Below are positions 27,081 to 37,181 of a stretch of 64,000 nucleotides of DNA, one piece after another. The notes under the pieces were generated by a model. That model did not search any database and was not told the DNA's origin. It saw nothing but the letters and a program-made list of their open reading frames with translations. The DNA is from Mycobacterium sp. E2733 (lineage in GTDB: Bacteria > Actinomycetota > Actinomycetes > Mycobacteriales > Mycobacteriaceae): NCBI RefSeq assembly GCF_001667585.1, contig NZ_LZJZ01000140.1, forward strand, positions 1-64,000, written 5' to 3'. Numbering within the stretch: the stretch's first letter is position 1; each line of letters starts with the position of its first letter. Made by a program: the position numbers and the translations under genes.

Positions 27081-30000
27081 TAGCGGGTGTCAACTTCTCG
27101 CACAGCAGGCCTGCCAGACCGCGGATGGTGATCGTCGAGATGTCAGCCGACGGAATGCGGACCCCCGTGTCGGTCTCGATGCGGGTTCGTAGTTCGAGGG
27201 CGCCGAGCGAGTCCAAGCCGTACCCGGAGAGCGGCCGGTCGGGATCGACGCTGCGGCGCAAGATCAGGCTGACCTGATCGGAAATCATTCGCCGCAGCCA
27301 GGTAGGCCACTCGTCGACGGGCAGGTCGTCGAGCTCGGCACGCAGTTTGCTTGTGCCCGTCTGGTTTCCGATGGAGCGGAATGCCTGGGCGAACAGGCTG
27401 CGCTCGGCCAGCAGCGCCAACCAGGAGGTACCCGCGACCGGCGCGTAGCCGGTATAGGCGCGGTCGTGGCGCAGTATCGCTTCGAATGCGTAAGCGCCCT
27501 CGTCGGGGTCGATCGCGATGCTGGACTTCTCCGCCAGTGTGCTCGCGCGCCCGATCTCCGCCCAGGGCCCCCAGGCGATCGCGGTCGCCGGCAGCCCCCG
27601 GGCCCGCCGCCAGTGGGTGAAGCCATCCACCCAACTGTTGGCCGCGGCGTAGGCGCCCTGCCCCGGCGAGCCCACCAGCGCGGCCGCCGAGGAGAACGAG
27701 CAGAACCAGTCCAGTGGCTGGCCGGCGGTGGCGGTATGCAGGTTCCACGCTCCGTAAACCTTTGCCGCCCAATCACGCTCGATGAGCTCATCGGTGATGT
27801 TGGCCAGCGTGGCGTCCTCCACCACCGCGGCCGCGTGCAGCACGCCGCACACCGCGAGCCCGGTGGCGGTGGCAGCGGCCACCAACCGATGTGCGGTGCC
27901 GGATTGCGCGATATCACCGCATTCCACCACGACGTCGGCGCCGGTCGCGCGGATGCGCTCGATCGTCTCCAGCGCAGTGCGTGTCGGCTGTGAGCGTGAG
28001 GACAGCACGATGCGCCCACACCCCGCGGCTGCCATCTTCTCCGCCAGGAACAGCCCAAGACCCCCAAGCCCGCCCGTGACGAGATAGGCGCCGTCGCGGC
28101 GGAAGACCGGGGCCTGTGCCGGTGGCACCGTCACCCGGTGGTGGCCGGTGTGCGGGACGTCCAGCACGATCTTGCCGGTGTGCCCGGCGCCGGCCATCGT
28201 TCGAATGGCGTTGCCGGCTTCGGCAAGCGGGTAGTGGGTGGTCTCCGGCACCGGCAGCACGCCGTCCGCGATGAGCTGGTACACGGTGGTCAGCAAGTCG
28301 TGCACCCGGTCGGGTTCGCTGTAGGACAGCAGTGCGAGGTCGACGCCGTGAAATGCGATGTTGGGCCGGAACGAGAAGAGGCCCAGCCGGATGTCGCGCT
28401 TGCCGATTTCGATGAATCGGCCACCGAGGGCCAGCAATTTGAGCCCCGCGAGCTGGGCGGCGCCCGGTACCGAGTTGAGCACGATGTCTACGCCGTACCC
28501 GTCCGTCTGGCGTCGTATCAGGTCGGCGAACTCGGTGCTGCGCGAATCGTAGACATGCTCGATGCCCATGTCGCGCAACAGCTGACGACGCTCCTCGCTG
28601 CCCGCCGTGGCGAAGATTTCGGCACCCGCGGCCCGGGCCATCGCGATCGCCGCCTGCCCGACCCCGCCCGTCCCGGAGTGGATCAAGACCCGATCGCCGG
28701 CCTTGATGTGCGCCAGATCATGCAGGCCGTAATACGCGGTGGCGTGCGCGGTCGGCACCGCCGCCGCCTGCCCGTCGGAGAGGCCGGGCGGCAGCGTCAC
28801 CGCCAGGCGGGCGTCGCAGGTGATGAACGTTCCCCAGCAGCCGTCGCCACACAGGCCCCCGACATGATCACCCACCTTGTGGTCGGTCACACCCGGTCCG
28901 ACGGCGGTCACCACGCCGGCGAAATCGGTGCCCAGCTGCTGTCGCCGCCCCTCGAAGGCGGGATAGCGGTCGAATGCGACGAGCACGTCGGCGAAGTTGA
29001 TGTTGGAGGCGCTGATCTCCACCTCGATCTGGCCCCGTCCAGGCGTAACGCGTTCGCGGGCAATGAATTCCACCGACTCGAGATCGCCCGGCGTGCGGAT
29101 CTGCAGACGGACCCCGTCGAGCTCGAGGTCGGCGATGGTGGTTCGGCGCTCCTCGGGCCGCAGCGGGCTGAGGGCCAACCGCGCCGTGTACCAAGCATCG
29201 TGTCGCCAGGCGGTCTCGTCTTCCTCCGACCCGGCGAGCAGTTGGCGGGCGAGCCGCTCGGCATCGGTGTCGTCGTCCACATCGATCTGGGTGACCCCCA
29301 GGTGCGGATGCTCGGTGCCGACCACCCGGAGCAATCCCCGCAGGCCGGCCTGCTCCAGATTGGGCAGGTCGCTGGCCACCACGGTCTGGGCCTGGTGCGT
29401 CACGACGTAGAGGCGGGGGAGTTGGCCGGGCATGTCGGGCAGTTCGCGGATGACACGCACCAGGTGTTGCACGGACTCGAGGCCCAACCGCGGCGATTGG
29501 TCGCCGGCGTCGCCCCGTCCGGGCCCCGTCACGATGACCAAACCGCTGAATCCGCCGGCGCGCAGGCGGTCTCGAAGCTGTTCGGCGTTCGAGGCGTGGT
29601 CGGCATGCGGCGGCCAGCACATCGTGGAGCATTGTGCGCCAAGGCGTTTCAGCTCATCCGTCAGCGGGGCAACGGTGTCTGAGGCGGTGCCGATGATCAG
29701 CCAGGCTCCGGGGTTGTGGTGTTCCACCTCCGGCAGCTCCCGTTGCCGCCACTCGATCGTCAGCAATCGCTTGGCCAGCAGCCGTTCGTCGCGGTCGTTC
29801 TCGGATGCCCCGGCGCCCAATCGCAGCCCATGCGCGACGAGCAGGACGGCCCCACGCTCATCGAGCATTTCGACGTCCGCCTCGACTCCGGAACCATCGG
29901 CCTTCGTCACCCGTGTGTAGCAGTAGCGGGCGTTGCGGGCAGGACCGTAGCAGCGCAGCCGCCGGAGGCCGAGCGGCAATGCCAGCACATCTTCGCCCAG

Positions 30001-33000
30001 AGTCTGCAGGTCGGGGTGCGCCGCAACGGATTGAAAGCAGGCATCCAGCAGCGCCGGGTGCACCCCGTAGGCATCTTGTTGCGAACGGATTTGACCGGGT
30101 AGCGCGACCTCGGCCAGCACAGTGCGGGTTCCGCCCGCACCGGTGTGCAAGGCGGCGAGTCCGCTGAATGCCTGACCGTATCGAATGCCACGCTCGCCCA
30201 GGCGCCGGCGCACCTCGGCGCCGTCCTCGCAGCCCGGGTGGGCTCCCAGCAGCGCGGAGATGTCATGTGCGGAAGGGGGCTCGTCGGCGGCGGCATGGAG
30301 CGTGGCGGTTACCAGCTGCACCGGTTCGCCCCCTTCCTCGGACTCCACGGCGAAATCGGCTGCGCCCGTGGATGACAGGGTGGCCGAGGCCCCGATCGTG
30401 GTGTGCTCGCCAAGCAGCAGTGCCTGCTCGAAGTGCAAGTCGCGGACCTCGGCGGCGCTACCGAAGACAGTGCGCGCGGCCGTCAGCGCCATTTCGCAGT
30501 AGGCGGCCCCCGGAAACACGGTCACATCTCGGACCTGGTGATCGCCCAGCCAGGGCTGGGCGGCGGTGCCGACCTCCGCCTGCCAGACGTGGCGTTCCGG
30601 TTCCTCCAGCAGGCGCACATGGGAGCCCAACAGCGGATGCACCGCAACGGTGCGGCCGCCGTGCGCCGGGGATTGACCGCCGCGGCTCAGCAACAGGCGA
30701 CGGTGCGTCCAGGTCGGCAGCGGCGCGTCGACCAGCCGGCCATTCGGGTAGAGCACGGAGAAGTCGATCGCGGCGCCCGCGCTGTACAGATCCGCGAGAA
30801 AGCCACGCAACCCGTAGGGCTGGGCCTGCTCGCGGCGCATGGCGGCCAGAGCGGCCAGCGGCATGTCGAGACTGCGGGCGGTCTGCTCGACCGCATGGGT
30901 GAGCAGCGGGTGGGGCGCCAGCTCCGCGAAGACGCGGTAGCCCTCCTCCAGAGCGGCCCGTACCGCCGGCGCGAACCGCACCATCTGCCGCAGGTTTTGC
31001 ACCCAATACCCGGCATCGCAGGCCGGCCGCTCGCGCGGGTCGTAAAGGGTCGCCGAGTAGTAGGGAATTTCCGGCGGCATCGGATGCAGCCCGGCGAGCG
31101 CGTCGGCCAGATCGTCGAGGATCGGATCCACCTGGGGTGAGTGCGAGGCGACGTCGACGGCGATCTCGCGGGCCAGGACGTCGCGCGATTCCCAGGCCGC
31201 CACCAGATCGCGCACCGTCTGGGTGGCACCGCCGATCACTGTGGATTGCGGCGACGCCACCACCGCCACCACGGCATCGTCGACGCCGCGGGTTACCAGT
31301 TCCGAAAGCACCTGCTGCGCAGGCAGTTCCACCGATGCCATCGCACCCGCGCCGGCGATGCGGGACATCAGCCGGGAGCGCCGACAAATGACGCGGAGGC
31401 CGTCCTGAAGCGACAGCGCTCCCGCGACGACGGCCGCCGCTACTTCACCCAAAGAATGCCCGATGACGGCGCCGGGCCGCACTCCGTACGAGCCCATGGT
31501 GGCGGCCAGCGCGACCTGCATGGTGAACAGGGTCGGCTGAATCCGGTCGATGCCGGAAACGGTCTGCGAGGCGGTCATCGCCTGGGTCACCGAGAACCCG
31601 GCCTCGTCGGCGATCACCGGCTCGGCCGCCGCGACGGTCGCCGCGAACACCGGTTCCGTCGCCAGCAGCTCAGCCCCCATTCGAGCCCACTGCGAACCTT
31701 GTCCCGAGAACACCCAGACCGGTCCGCGGTCATCCTGCCCGACCGCGGCCTGATAGGGAGCGTCGCCGTCGGCGACCTCGCGCAGAGCCTCCACGAGCTC
31801 CGGCCGGCTACTCGCGATGACCGCAGTTCGTACCGAGCGGTGCGCGCGCCGCCGCGCCAGCGTGTAGGCCAGGTCCGTCAAGGCCACGTCCGCATGCGCT
31901 GCGACCCAGCCGGCCAGGCGGCCGGCGGTGCGACGCAATTCGTCGGCCGAGGTGGACGACAGCGGGAAGAGCAGAGGCGCGGCCGTTACTGTTGGGATGG
32001 CTTCGGGCACAGCGGCTTCGGTCGCCTGCCCGGGGGCTTGCTCGACTATGGCGTGTGCGTTCGTGCCCGAGAGCCCGTACGACGAGACCGCCGCGCGCCG
32101 CGGATGATGACCATTGGTGGGCCATGGTGTGATCGTCTGCGGCACAAACAGTTTGGTGTCTATTGCGGCCATTTCATCAGGCAGCCGGGCGAAGTGCAGA
32201 TTCTGCGGAATCATCCCGTGCTGCAGCGCCAGGATCGTCTTCATCAGCCCAAGCGTTCCGGCGGCCGACTGGGCATGCCCCAGGTTGGTCTTCACCGTCG
32301 CCAACGCGCAGGGCCCGTCGGTGCCGTAGACGGCGGCCAGGCTGGCGTATTCGACCGGGTCACCGACGGGCGTGCCGGTGCCGTGCGCCTCGACCATGCC
32401 GACGCTGCGGGCGTCGACGTCTGCGGCGGCCAACGCCGCCCGGTACACCGCGGTCTGCGCCGCGAGCGACGGGGTGGCGATGTTGACGGTGTGGCCGTCT
32501 TGGTTGGCGGCGGTGCCGCGGATTACCGCCAGAATCCGATCACCGTCACGCAGCGCGTCGGGCAACCGTTTGAGTAATACGACGACACAGCCTTCGGCGG
32601 ACGCGAACCCGTCGGCCGCGACGTCGAACGCATGACACCGTCCGGTGGGAGACAGCATGCCTTCCGCGGAACCCGCGACGAACTTCCGCGGATCCAGGAT
32701 CACCGCCGCGCCACCCGCCAGGGCAAGGTCGCTTTCGCCGTCGCTGAGGCTGTGGCAGGCCAGGTGCACCGCCGTCAGGCCGGACGAGCACGCGGTGTCC
32801 ACCGTCATCGCGGGACCGTGGAGGCCCAAGGCGTACGCGATCCGCCCCGACGCCAGACTGAAGCTGCTGCCCGTGAAACCGTACGGCGCCTCCACGGCGT
32901 TCGCATCGGCGGCCAGCAGCTGATAGTCGCCGTGCGTCAAACCGACGAACACCCCGGTGAGCGATTCGGCCAAGGTCTCTCGAGTGAGGCCGGCGTGTTC

Positions 33001-33321
33001 CATGGCCTCCCAGGAGGTTTCCAGCAGCAACCGGTGCTGGGGGTCGATCGCGGTGGCCTCGCGCTCGTTGATCCCGAAGAACTCGCAATCGAAGCCGGCG
33101 ACGTCATCGAGGAATCCGCCCCACTTCGTCACCGACCGCCCCGGCACTCCCGGCTGCGGGTCGTAATACTCCTCGGCGTCCCACCGGTCCGGCGGCACCT
33201 CCGTGATCAGGTCGTCCCCGCGCAGCAACGCCTCCCATAGCCGCTCTGGGGAGTCGATGCCACCAGGCAGTCGACAGGCCATGCCGATGACAGCAGTGGA
33301 AGTGACAGTTGCTTTGTCCAC
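27070..33321 (-). CDS. Mas-like fully reducing type I polyketide synthase (KS-AT-DH-ER-KR-ACP)
   Basis: 2,083 residues, near the size of mycocerosic acid synthase-type enzymes. KS active Cys178 sits in DTACSSG, followed by [12 protein letters not shown] and KTNLGH. AT Ser623 sits in GHSLG, and a VASH motif ends at His727, closer to the YASH of methylmalonyl-loading ATs than to HAFH. DH His928 lies in [13 protein letters not shown]. The ER NADPH loop SGTGGVG is near 1547, the KR loop TGGLGGLG near 1750 with YAAAN near 1890, and ACP Ser2038 in GLDSLG. A full beta-processing set gives saturated, probably methyl-branched acyl chains. The order DH-ER-KR-ACP and the DHQVRD motif match my memory of Mas/Pks2/Pks5. 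GTG start with GAGGTG upstream. It overlaps the NRPS start, so the acyl chain probably feeds C1. It lacks a loading module and a thioesterase. Confidence 0.95.
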   Translation of the reverse strand: MDKATVTSTAVIGMACRLPGGIDSPERLWEALLRGDDLITEVPPDRWDAEEYYDPQPGVPGRSVTKWGGFLDDVAGFDCEFFGINEREATAIDPQHRLLLETSWEAMEHAGLTRETLAESLTGVFVGLTHGDYQLLAADANAVEAPYGFTGSSFSLASGRIAYALGLHGPAMTVDTACSSGLTAVHLACHSLSDGESDLALAGGAAVILDPRKFVAGSAEGMLSPTGRCHAFDVAADGFASAEGCVVVLLKRLPDALRDGDRILAVIRGTAANQDGHTVNIATPSLAAQTAVYRAALAAADVDARSVGMVEAHGTGTPVGDPVEYASLAAVYGTDGPCALATVKTNLGHAQSAAGTLGLMKTILALQHGMIPQNLHFARLPDEMAAIDTKLFVPQTITPWPTNGHHPRRAAVSSYGLSGTNAHAIVEQAPGQATEAAVPEAIPTVTAAPLLFPLSSTSADELRRTAGRLAGWVAAHADVALTDLAYTLARRRAHRSVRTAVIASSRPELVEALREVADGDAPYQAAVGQDDRGPVWVFSGQGSQWARMGAELLATEPVFAATVAAAEPVIADEAGFSVTQAMTASQTVSGIDRIQPTLFTMQVALAATMGSYGVRPGAVIGHSLGEVAAAVVAGALSLQDGLRVICRRSRLMSRIAGAGAMASVELPAQQVLSELVTRGVDDAVVAVVASPQSTVIGGATQTVRDLVAAWESRDVLAREIAVDVASHSPQVDPILDDLADALAGLHPMPPEIPYYSATLYDPRERPACDAGYWVQNLRQMVRFAPAVRAALEEGYRVFAELAPHPLLTHAVEQTARSLDMPLAALAAMRREQAQPYGLRGFLADLYSAGAAIDFSVLYPNGRLVDAPLPTWTHRRLLLSRGGQSPAHGGRTVAVHPLLGSHVRLLEEPERHVWQAEVGTAAQPWLGDHQVRDVTVFPGAAYCEMALTAARTVFGSAAEVRDLHFEQALLLGEHTTIGASATLSSTGAADFAVESEEGGEPVQLVTATLHAAADEPPSAHDISALLGAHPGCEDGAEVRRRLGERGIRYGQAFSGLAALHTGAGGTRTVLAEVALPGQIRSQQDAYGVHPALLDACFQSVAAHPDLQTLGEDVLALPLGLRRLRCYGPARNARYCYTRVTKADGSGVEADVEMLDERGAVLLVAHGLRLGAGASENDRDERLLAKRLLTIEWRQRELPEVEHHNPGAWLIIGTASDTVAPLTDELKRLGAQCSTMCWPPHADHASNAEQLRDRLRAGGFSGLVIVTGPGRGDAGDQSPRLGLESVQHLVRVIRELPDMPGQLPRLYVVTHQAQTVVASDLPNLEQAGLRGLLRVVGTEHPHLGVTQIDVDDDTDAERLARQLLAGSEEDETAWRHDAWYTARLALSPLRPEERRTTIADLELDGVRLQIRTPGDLESVEFIARERVTPGRGQIEVEISASNINFADVLVAFDRYPAFEGRRQQLGTDFAGVVTAVGPGVTDHKVGDHVGGLCGDGCWGTFITCDARLAVTLPPGLSDGQAAAVPTAHATAYYGLHDLAHIKAGDRVLIHSGTGGVGQAAIAMARAAGAEIFATAGSEERRQLLRDMGIEHVYDSRSTEFADLIRRQTDGYGVDIVLNSVPGAAQLAGLKLLALGGRFIEIGKRDIRLGLFSFRPNIAFHGVDLALLSYSEPDRVHDLLTTVYQLIADGVLPVPETTHYPLAEAGNAIRTMAGAGHTGKIVLDVPHTGHHRVTVPPAQAPVFRRDGAYLVTGGLGGLGLFLAEKMAAAGCGRIVLSSRSQPTRTALETIERIRATGADVVVECGDIAQSGTAHRLVAAATATGLAVCGVLHAAAVVEDATLANITDELIERDWAAKVYGAWNLHTATAGQPLDWFCSFSSAAALVGSPGQGAYAAANSWVDGFTHWRRARGLPATAIAWGPWAEIGRASTLAEKSSIAIDPDEGAYAFEAILRHDRAYTGYAPVAGTSWLALLAERSLFAQAFRSIGNQTGTSKLRAELDDLPVDEWPTWLRRMISDQVSLILRRSVDPDRPLSGYGLDSLGALELRTRIETDTGVRIPSADISTITIRGLAGLLCEKLTPASAA

Positions 33322-33337
33322 GGCCGTTCACCTCTTC

Positions 33338-33790
33338 TTATCCGGCGGGGCGGTACGCGCGCTTGAATTCGTATTGGTCGATGGGAACGCCCGGTCGAGT
33401 CAACGCAACTTCGACAATTGGTTGCGGCGGGAAACGCCGGACGTTGGCTGTCATACCGGTGCTCATTCCAATTGCTCGATTGCCGGGCAGATGGATCGAA
33501 ATCGCGGGGTCTACCAGCGCAAAGACATAATCGGCGTTCGCTTCGACGTCCGAATTATCGATCCGCCCCTGCAAAACTCGGCAGTCCCCCTCGGAGAAAT
33601 CGACGCGGAGTGGTTCCGGCCCTCGCGCGACTTTGCTGATTACTCGGCTAAGCAAATATTGATTACCTGGATTTCCGATATTCGCCAATAGGCTCGGTCG
33701 CGATCCGGTACGGAAGTGACCAGAGTTGCGCGGAGGCCGGACATTTGCTTGTCGCCTCGTCGGTGGAAGGGCGCGGTCGTCAATCCCCAT
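33338..33790 (-). CDS. Small unknown protein at the head of the PKS-NRPS operon
   Basis: An open frame whose TAA stop lies 17 bases before the PKS start, directly against the PKS ribosome-binding site. That spacing is typical of a real upstream cistron. The C-terminal 130 or so residues have protein-like composition, with blocks such as DYVFALVDPAISIHLPG and a closing YEFKRAYRPAG. The N-terminal part is Arg-rich and less convincing. I chose the ATG at 33790; the open frame continues to 33943, and an internal GTG or TTG is also possible. No signal peptide, membrane segment or catalytic motif is evident and I do not recognise the family. Base composition is less GC-rich than the neighbouring genes, which could reflect acquired DNA. 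Confidence 0.5.
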   Translation of the reverse strand: MGIDDRALPPTRRQANVRPPRNSGHFRTGSRPSLLANIGNPGNQYLLSRVISKVARGPEPLRVDFSEGDCRVLQGRIDNSDVEANADYVFALVDPAISIHLPGNRAIGMSTGMTANVRRFPPQPIVEVALTRPGVPIDQYEFKRAYRPAG

Positions 33791-34189
33791 CCGACTTCGC
33801 CCGCCTCGAAGGGGTCGGAATGGACGGCCCGGCCAGGCCGGCCTCCGTCGCTCCGTCGTCGCGCGCCGTGAAAATGCAGCGCGAATGCCCGCGATGCCGA
33901 CCATCCGGCACGGGGTTGAGACTTGGGCGGAGGCCCGCCGCAAGCGGTCCCGCGCCGGCTGTCGCCGGCCGAGACTGACAAGTTGTCGGCGGGTTGATCA
34001 TCGGCTCTCCCACACCGCAAGTCGACATGCGTGCAACAAACCATACAGAAGGTGATCCCGGCGCGCGCCGGGTTGAGGCAAATTCTTCCGAGGGACCGCG
34101 GTGTTAGCTGTGCGTTAAACCGCGATTGGTCGGACTGCCGGCGAGAAGGCTTGTGCGGGCGGCGTTGTCGCGTGCCGGGCGGCGCCCGC
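33791..34189. other. Gap between the amidase gene and the PKS operon
   Basis: About 400 bases between the amidase stop and the small gene at the head of the PKS operon. Open frames exist on both strands, but their translations are Arg/Pro/Gly-rich and look like shadow frames. Any promoter for the PKS-NRPS operon should lie here or just upstream of the small gene. I could not pick out a convincing -35/-10 pair. Confidence 0.4.
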
Positions 34190-34963
34190 CTAGCGCGCCT
34201 GGCCCTGCGAGGCGAGGAAACCCGCGACGCCGCGGACCATCGCGTCGGCGTACTTCTGCCTGCCCTCGGCGGACTCGATCAGCGCCGAGTCCGCCGGGTT
34301 CTTCATGTTGCCGCACTCGACCAGGATCGACGGGTACTGCGCCAGGTTCAGCCCGGCCAGGTCCGAGCGCCCATACAGGCCGTTCTGGCCGATGTAATTG
34401 GCCGGAGGAATCCCGGAGGCCTGCATCTGGTCGCGCATGATCCGCGCATACTGCACCGACGGTCCGGCCTGCACCTGGTTGAGCGGCGGGGCCGAGTAGT
34501 TGACGTGGAATCCGCGGCCCGACGCCGGCCCGCCGTCGGCGTGGATGCTCAGGACCGCGTTGGGATGCAACGCGTTGGCCATGTTTGCGCGCTCATCGAC
34601 GCACGGCCCCAGCCCGGTGTCGTTGCCGCGCGCCATGGCGGTCCGGACGCCCAGGGCGTTCAGCTCCGCGCGGACTCGCAACGCGGTGTCCCAGGTGAAG
34701 GTGTGTTCCGGGTAGCCGCTGTTGGTCGACGTCCCGCTCGCCTGGCAGTCCTTGGTGCCGCCGCGGCCGGTGGGGACCTGACGGCCGATCGACGCGTCGT
34801 TGGAGCCGTTGTGGCCGGGATCGATGAAAACCACCATGCCGGCGATGTTGGAGGGGACCGCCCGTGCCGGCGGGGCGGCGGTCGGGGTGATCCCGGCCGA
34901 AGCGGCAACCAGCACGCCGATGACCAACCTGATGCCGACACGCCTGCTCACTCGTAGGTCCAC
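34190..34963 (-). CDS. ami1: Secreted zinc N-acetylmuramoyl-L-alanine amidase (Rv3717/Ami1 type)
   Basis: 257 residues with a basic N-terminus and a hydrophobic signal segment (about 11-35). It belongs to the Amidase_3 family, which cleaves the bond between MurNAc and the stem peptide during cell separation. Likely zinc ligands are the His of DPGHNG, the Glu of YPEHTF and the His of SIHADGG; the catalytic Glu is in LVECGNMKN. There is no separate cell-wall-binding domain, as in Rv3717. GTG at 34963 is the longest start; GTG at 34951 would give a tighter signal peptide. It is divergent from ybaB. In M. tuberculosis this gene also adjoins the ybaB-recR pair, so it marks the right boundary of the PKS-NRPS block. 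Confidence 0.9.
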   Translation of the reverse strand: MDLRVSRRVGIRLVIGVLVAASAGITPTAAPPARAVPSNIAGMVVFIDPGHNGSNDASIGRQVPTGRGGTKDCQASGTSTNSGYPEHTFTWDTALRVRAELNALGVRTAMARGNDTGLGPCVDERANMANALHPNAVLSIHADGGPASGRGFHVNYSAPPLNQVQAGPSVQYARIMRDQMQASGIPPANYIGQNGLYGRSDLAGLNLAQYPSILVECGNMKNPADSALIESAEGRQKYADAMVRGVAGFLASQGQAR

Positions 34964-35061
34964 GGCGCAAAGGTAGCGTCGCGCGGTCTACGCTGAGTGT
35001 TTCGAATCGCCGGACGCACGCAGGCGAAACCAACTCGAGACCAAGATGCGAAGGGACTGTC

Positions 35062-35409
35062 ATGCAACCCGGAGGCGACATGTCGGCGCTGCTGGCCCAG
35101 GCGCAGGAGATGCAGCAGAAGTTGATGGAAGCCCAGCAACAGCTGGCCAATGCCGAGGTGCACGGGCAGGCCGGCGGGGGCCTGGTCAGGGTGACGGTGA
35201 AGGGCAGCGGCGAGGTGGTCGCGGTACAGATCGACCCCAAGGTCGTGGATCCCGGGGACGTCGACACCCTGCAGGACTTGATCGTCGGTGCCATGGCCGA
35301 CGCGTCGAAGCAGGTCACCCGCATGGCGCAGGAGCGGCTGGGCGCGCTGGCCGGCGGTTTCGGCGGCGCACCCCCGGGCCAACCTCCGACACCGGCGCCG
35401 CAGCTGTAG
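35062..35409 (+). CDS. ybaB: YbaB/EbfC family nucleoid-associated protein
   Basis: 115 residues. The N-terminal amphipathic, Gln/Ala-rich coiled coil ([20 protein letters not shown]) and central [16 protein letters not shown] strands are typical of YbaB/EbfC, a small dimeric DNA-binding protein. The tail is a flexible Gly/Pro-rich stretch, as in mycobacterial homologues. AAGGGA lies 5 bases before the ATG; a second ATG at 35080 has GGAGG but would drop a conserved-looking N-terminus. It lies seven bases before recR, the usual partner in bacteria, which suggests a link to recombination repair. Confidence 0.93.
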   Translation: MQPGGDMSALLAQAQEMQQKLMEAQQQLANAEVHGQAGGGLVRVTVKGSGEVVAVQIDPKVVDPGDVDTLQDLIVGAMADASKQVTRMAQERLGALAGGFGGAPPGQPPTPAPQL

Positions 35410-35416
35410 ATCCGAC

Positions 35417-36028
35417 ATGTTTGAAGGACCCGTCCAGGACCTGATCGACGAGCTCGGCAAGCTGCCGGGCATCGGGCCCAAGAGCGCCCAACGCATCGCC
35501 TTCCACCTGTTGTCGGTCGAACCGCCGGATATCGACCGGCTGACCGCGGCGCTGGGCAAGGTCCGCGACGGCGTGCGGTTCTGCGCGGTGTGCGGCAACG
35601 TGTCCGACAACGAACGCTGCCGCATCTGCTCGGACCCCCGCCGGGACGGTTCGCTGGTGTGCGTCGTCGAGGAGCCGAAGGACGTCCAGGCAGTCGAGCG
35701 CACCCGCGAGTTCCGCGGCCGCTACCACGTGCTGGGCGGCGCGCTGGATCCGCTGTCTGGAGTGGGGCCCGATCAGCTGCGGATCCGAGAGTTGTTGAGC
35801 CGGATCGGGGAGCGGGTCGACGACGTCGACATCACCGAGGTGATCATCGCGACCGACCCGAACACCGAGGGCGAGGCGACCGCCACCTACCTGGTGCGGA
35901 TGTTGCGCGACATCCCCGGGCTGACCGTGACGCGGATCGCGTCGGGCTTGCCGATGGGCGGCGACCTGGAGTTCGCCGACGAACTGACGCTGGGCCGCGC
36001 GCTCGCCGGCCGCCGGGCGATGGTCTGA
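35417..36028 (+). CDS. recR: Recombination mediator RecR
   Basis: 203 residues, matching the usual length of about 200. Residues 1-50 hold the helix-hairpin-helix ([20 protein letters not shown]). A four-Cys zinc finger follows ([16 protein letters not shown]), then a Toprim domain (VVEEPKDV, then [17 protein letters not shown]) and the C-terminal [20 protein letters not shown]. RecR acts with RecF and RecO to load RecA on SSB-coated single-stranded DNA. The ATG at 35417 was chosen because it begins the conserved [18 protein letters not shown]; a longer open frame upstream is only overlap with ybaB. Confidence 0.97.
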   Translation: MFEGPVQDLIDELGKLPGIGPKSAQRIAFHLLSVEPPDIDRLTAALGKVRDGVRFCAVCGNVSDNERCRICSDPRRDGSLVCVVEEPKDVQAVERTREFRGRYHVLGGALDPLSGVGPDQLRIRELLSRIGERVDDVDITEVIIATDPNTEGEATATYLVRMLRDIPGLTVTRIASGLPMGGDLEFADELTLGRALAGRRAMV

Positions 36029-36034
36029 GTTCGC

Positions 36035-36472
36035 TCAGGTTTTGGTCAATCGGAACGGCCGGGTGACCGTCGAGCCTGGACCGCCACACCCGTCGGACGT
36101 GGTCGTCCGGCCCTCACCGGCAAGCGACACGGCATCGAAGCTGTAGTCGACGGTTGCCGGGACCGATGTTCCGTCCGCGCACGGCGCCTGCGTCGCGCCG
36201 CTGTGGGTCCAGCGTCCGTTCGTGAGGTCGAACTCCCAGCTGATGACGAACGTCCCGCCGTCCTGCGAGGTCGCCAGCGTGCAGTCCGACCCGCAGGGGG
36301 CGAAAAGCCACGTGGTCGACTTGTCGCTGTCGGTATAGAGCACGGTGTAACGACCGCTCGGCACCTCCGGGGCGGCGTGCGCCGGCACCGGCGTAATCAA
36401 TGCGGCCGCGACCAGCAGGGCGGCGCCGCCCGCTAACCCCGGCCGGCCGTTTCTCGCGATGTGATGCCGCAC
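36035..36472 (-). CDS. Small secreted Cys-containing protein of unknown function
   Basis: 145 residues from GTG. An N-terminal signal sequence (GGAALLVAAALITPVPAHA) predicts export. The mature part has four or five cysteines (CGSDC, PCADG, DGCGG) that could form disulfides and looks like a compact beta-rich domain. I do not recognise the family. The GTG lies one base after the gatD stop, so it is probably translationally coupled to the murT-gatD operon, which suggests a cell-envelope role. It converges with recR six bases away. Confidence 0.75.
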   Translation of the reverse strand: MRHHIARNGRPGLAGGAALLVAAALITPVPAHAAPEVPSGRYTVLYTDSDKSTTWLFAPCGSDCTLATSQDGGTFVISWEFDLTNGRWTHSGATQAPCADGTSVPATVDYSFDAVSLAGEGRTTTSDGCGGPGSTVTRPFRLTKT

Positions 36473-36473
36473 G

Positions 36474-37181
36474 TCAGCGCGCCGCCAACCGTTCCCGGCG
36501 CAACAACTCCACCTCGGGGAGATCCAGCGGCGCCAGCTCACCCACCACCTTGCTCAGCAGCAGGTCGGCCAGCTCCGGGTTGCGCGCCAGGCACGGCCCG
36601 TGCATGTAGGTGGCGACGACGCTGCCCTGCAGCGCGCCGTCGAAGCCATCGCCCGCCCGGTTGCCGGCGCCCTTGACCACCGCGCCCAGCGGCGACGCGG
36701 CGGGGCCCAGGACGGTGCCGCCCCGGTGGTTCTCGAAACCGGTGAGCCGCTGGGTCAGCCCGGACAGCAGCGGCTTGCTGACGAGCTCGCCGATGGTGCG
36801 GGCGTCCTGCGGCGACGTGGTCGCGTCGAGCAGGCCCACGCCCTCGACCCGTTCCCCCGCCGACGTCTCATACCACCGCCCCAACACCTGGACCGCGGCG
36901 CAGATCGCCAGCACCGGCGCTCCCCGCTCCGCGGCCCGTTGCAGCCCGGGGTACCGGAGGAGGTGCCGGGTGGCCAACCGCTGCGCATAGTCCTCGGCCC
37001 CGCCCAGCGTGTACAGGTCGAGCGAGTCCGGCACCGGGTCGGCCAGCGTGATCTCGACGATCTCCGCGGCGATGCCCCGCAGTCGCAGCCGCTGGCGCAG
37101 CACCAGCGCGTTGCCGCCGTCGCCATAGGTGCCCATCACGTCGGGCAGCACCAGCCCGATCCGCACGGTCGAGTCAGCCAT
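36474..37181 (-). CDS. gatD: Lipid II isoglutaminyl synthase, glutaminase subunit GatD (CobQ2)
   Basis: 235 residues; a class I glutamine amidotransferase of the CobB/CobQ-like group. The catalytic Cys is residue 94 (AICAAVQVLG), the same number as in Staphylococcus aureus GatD as I recall, and the partner His is in ATYMHGPCLARNP. With MurT it amidates the alpha-carboxyl of D-Glu in the peptidoglycan stem. It overlaps murT by eight bases and is followed at once by a small secreted-protein gene. Confidence 0.94.
   Translation of the reverse strand: MADSTVRIGLVLPDVMGTYGDGGNALVLRQRLRLRGIAAEIVEITLADPVPDSLDLYTLGGAEDYAQRLATRHLLRYPGLQRAAERGAPVLAICAAVQVLGRWYETSAGERVEGVGLLDATTSPQDARTIGELVSKPLLSGLTQRLTGFENHRGGTVLGPAASPLGAVVKGAGNRAGDGFDGALQGSVVATYMHGPCLARNPELADLLLSKVVGELAPLDLPEVELLRRERLAAR

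Noticed and set aside
33203-33691. Plus-strand frame across the PKS start
   Set aside because: It overlaps the PKS N-terminus and its ribosome-binding site; the minus-strand frame fits the PKS start better.
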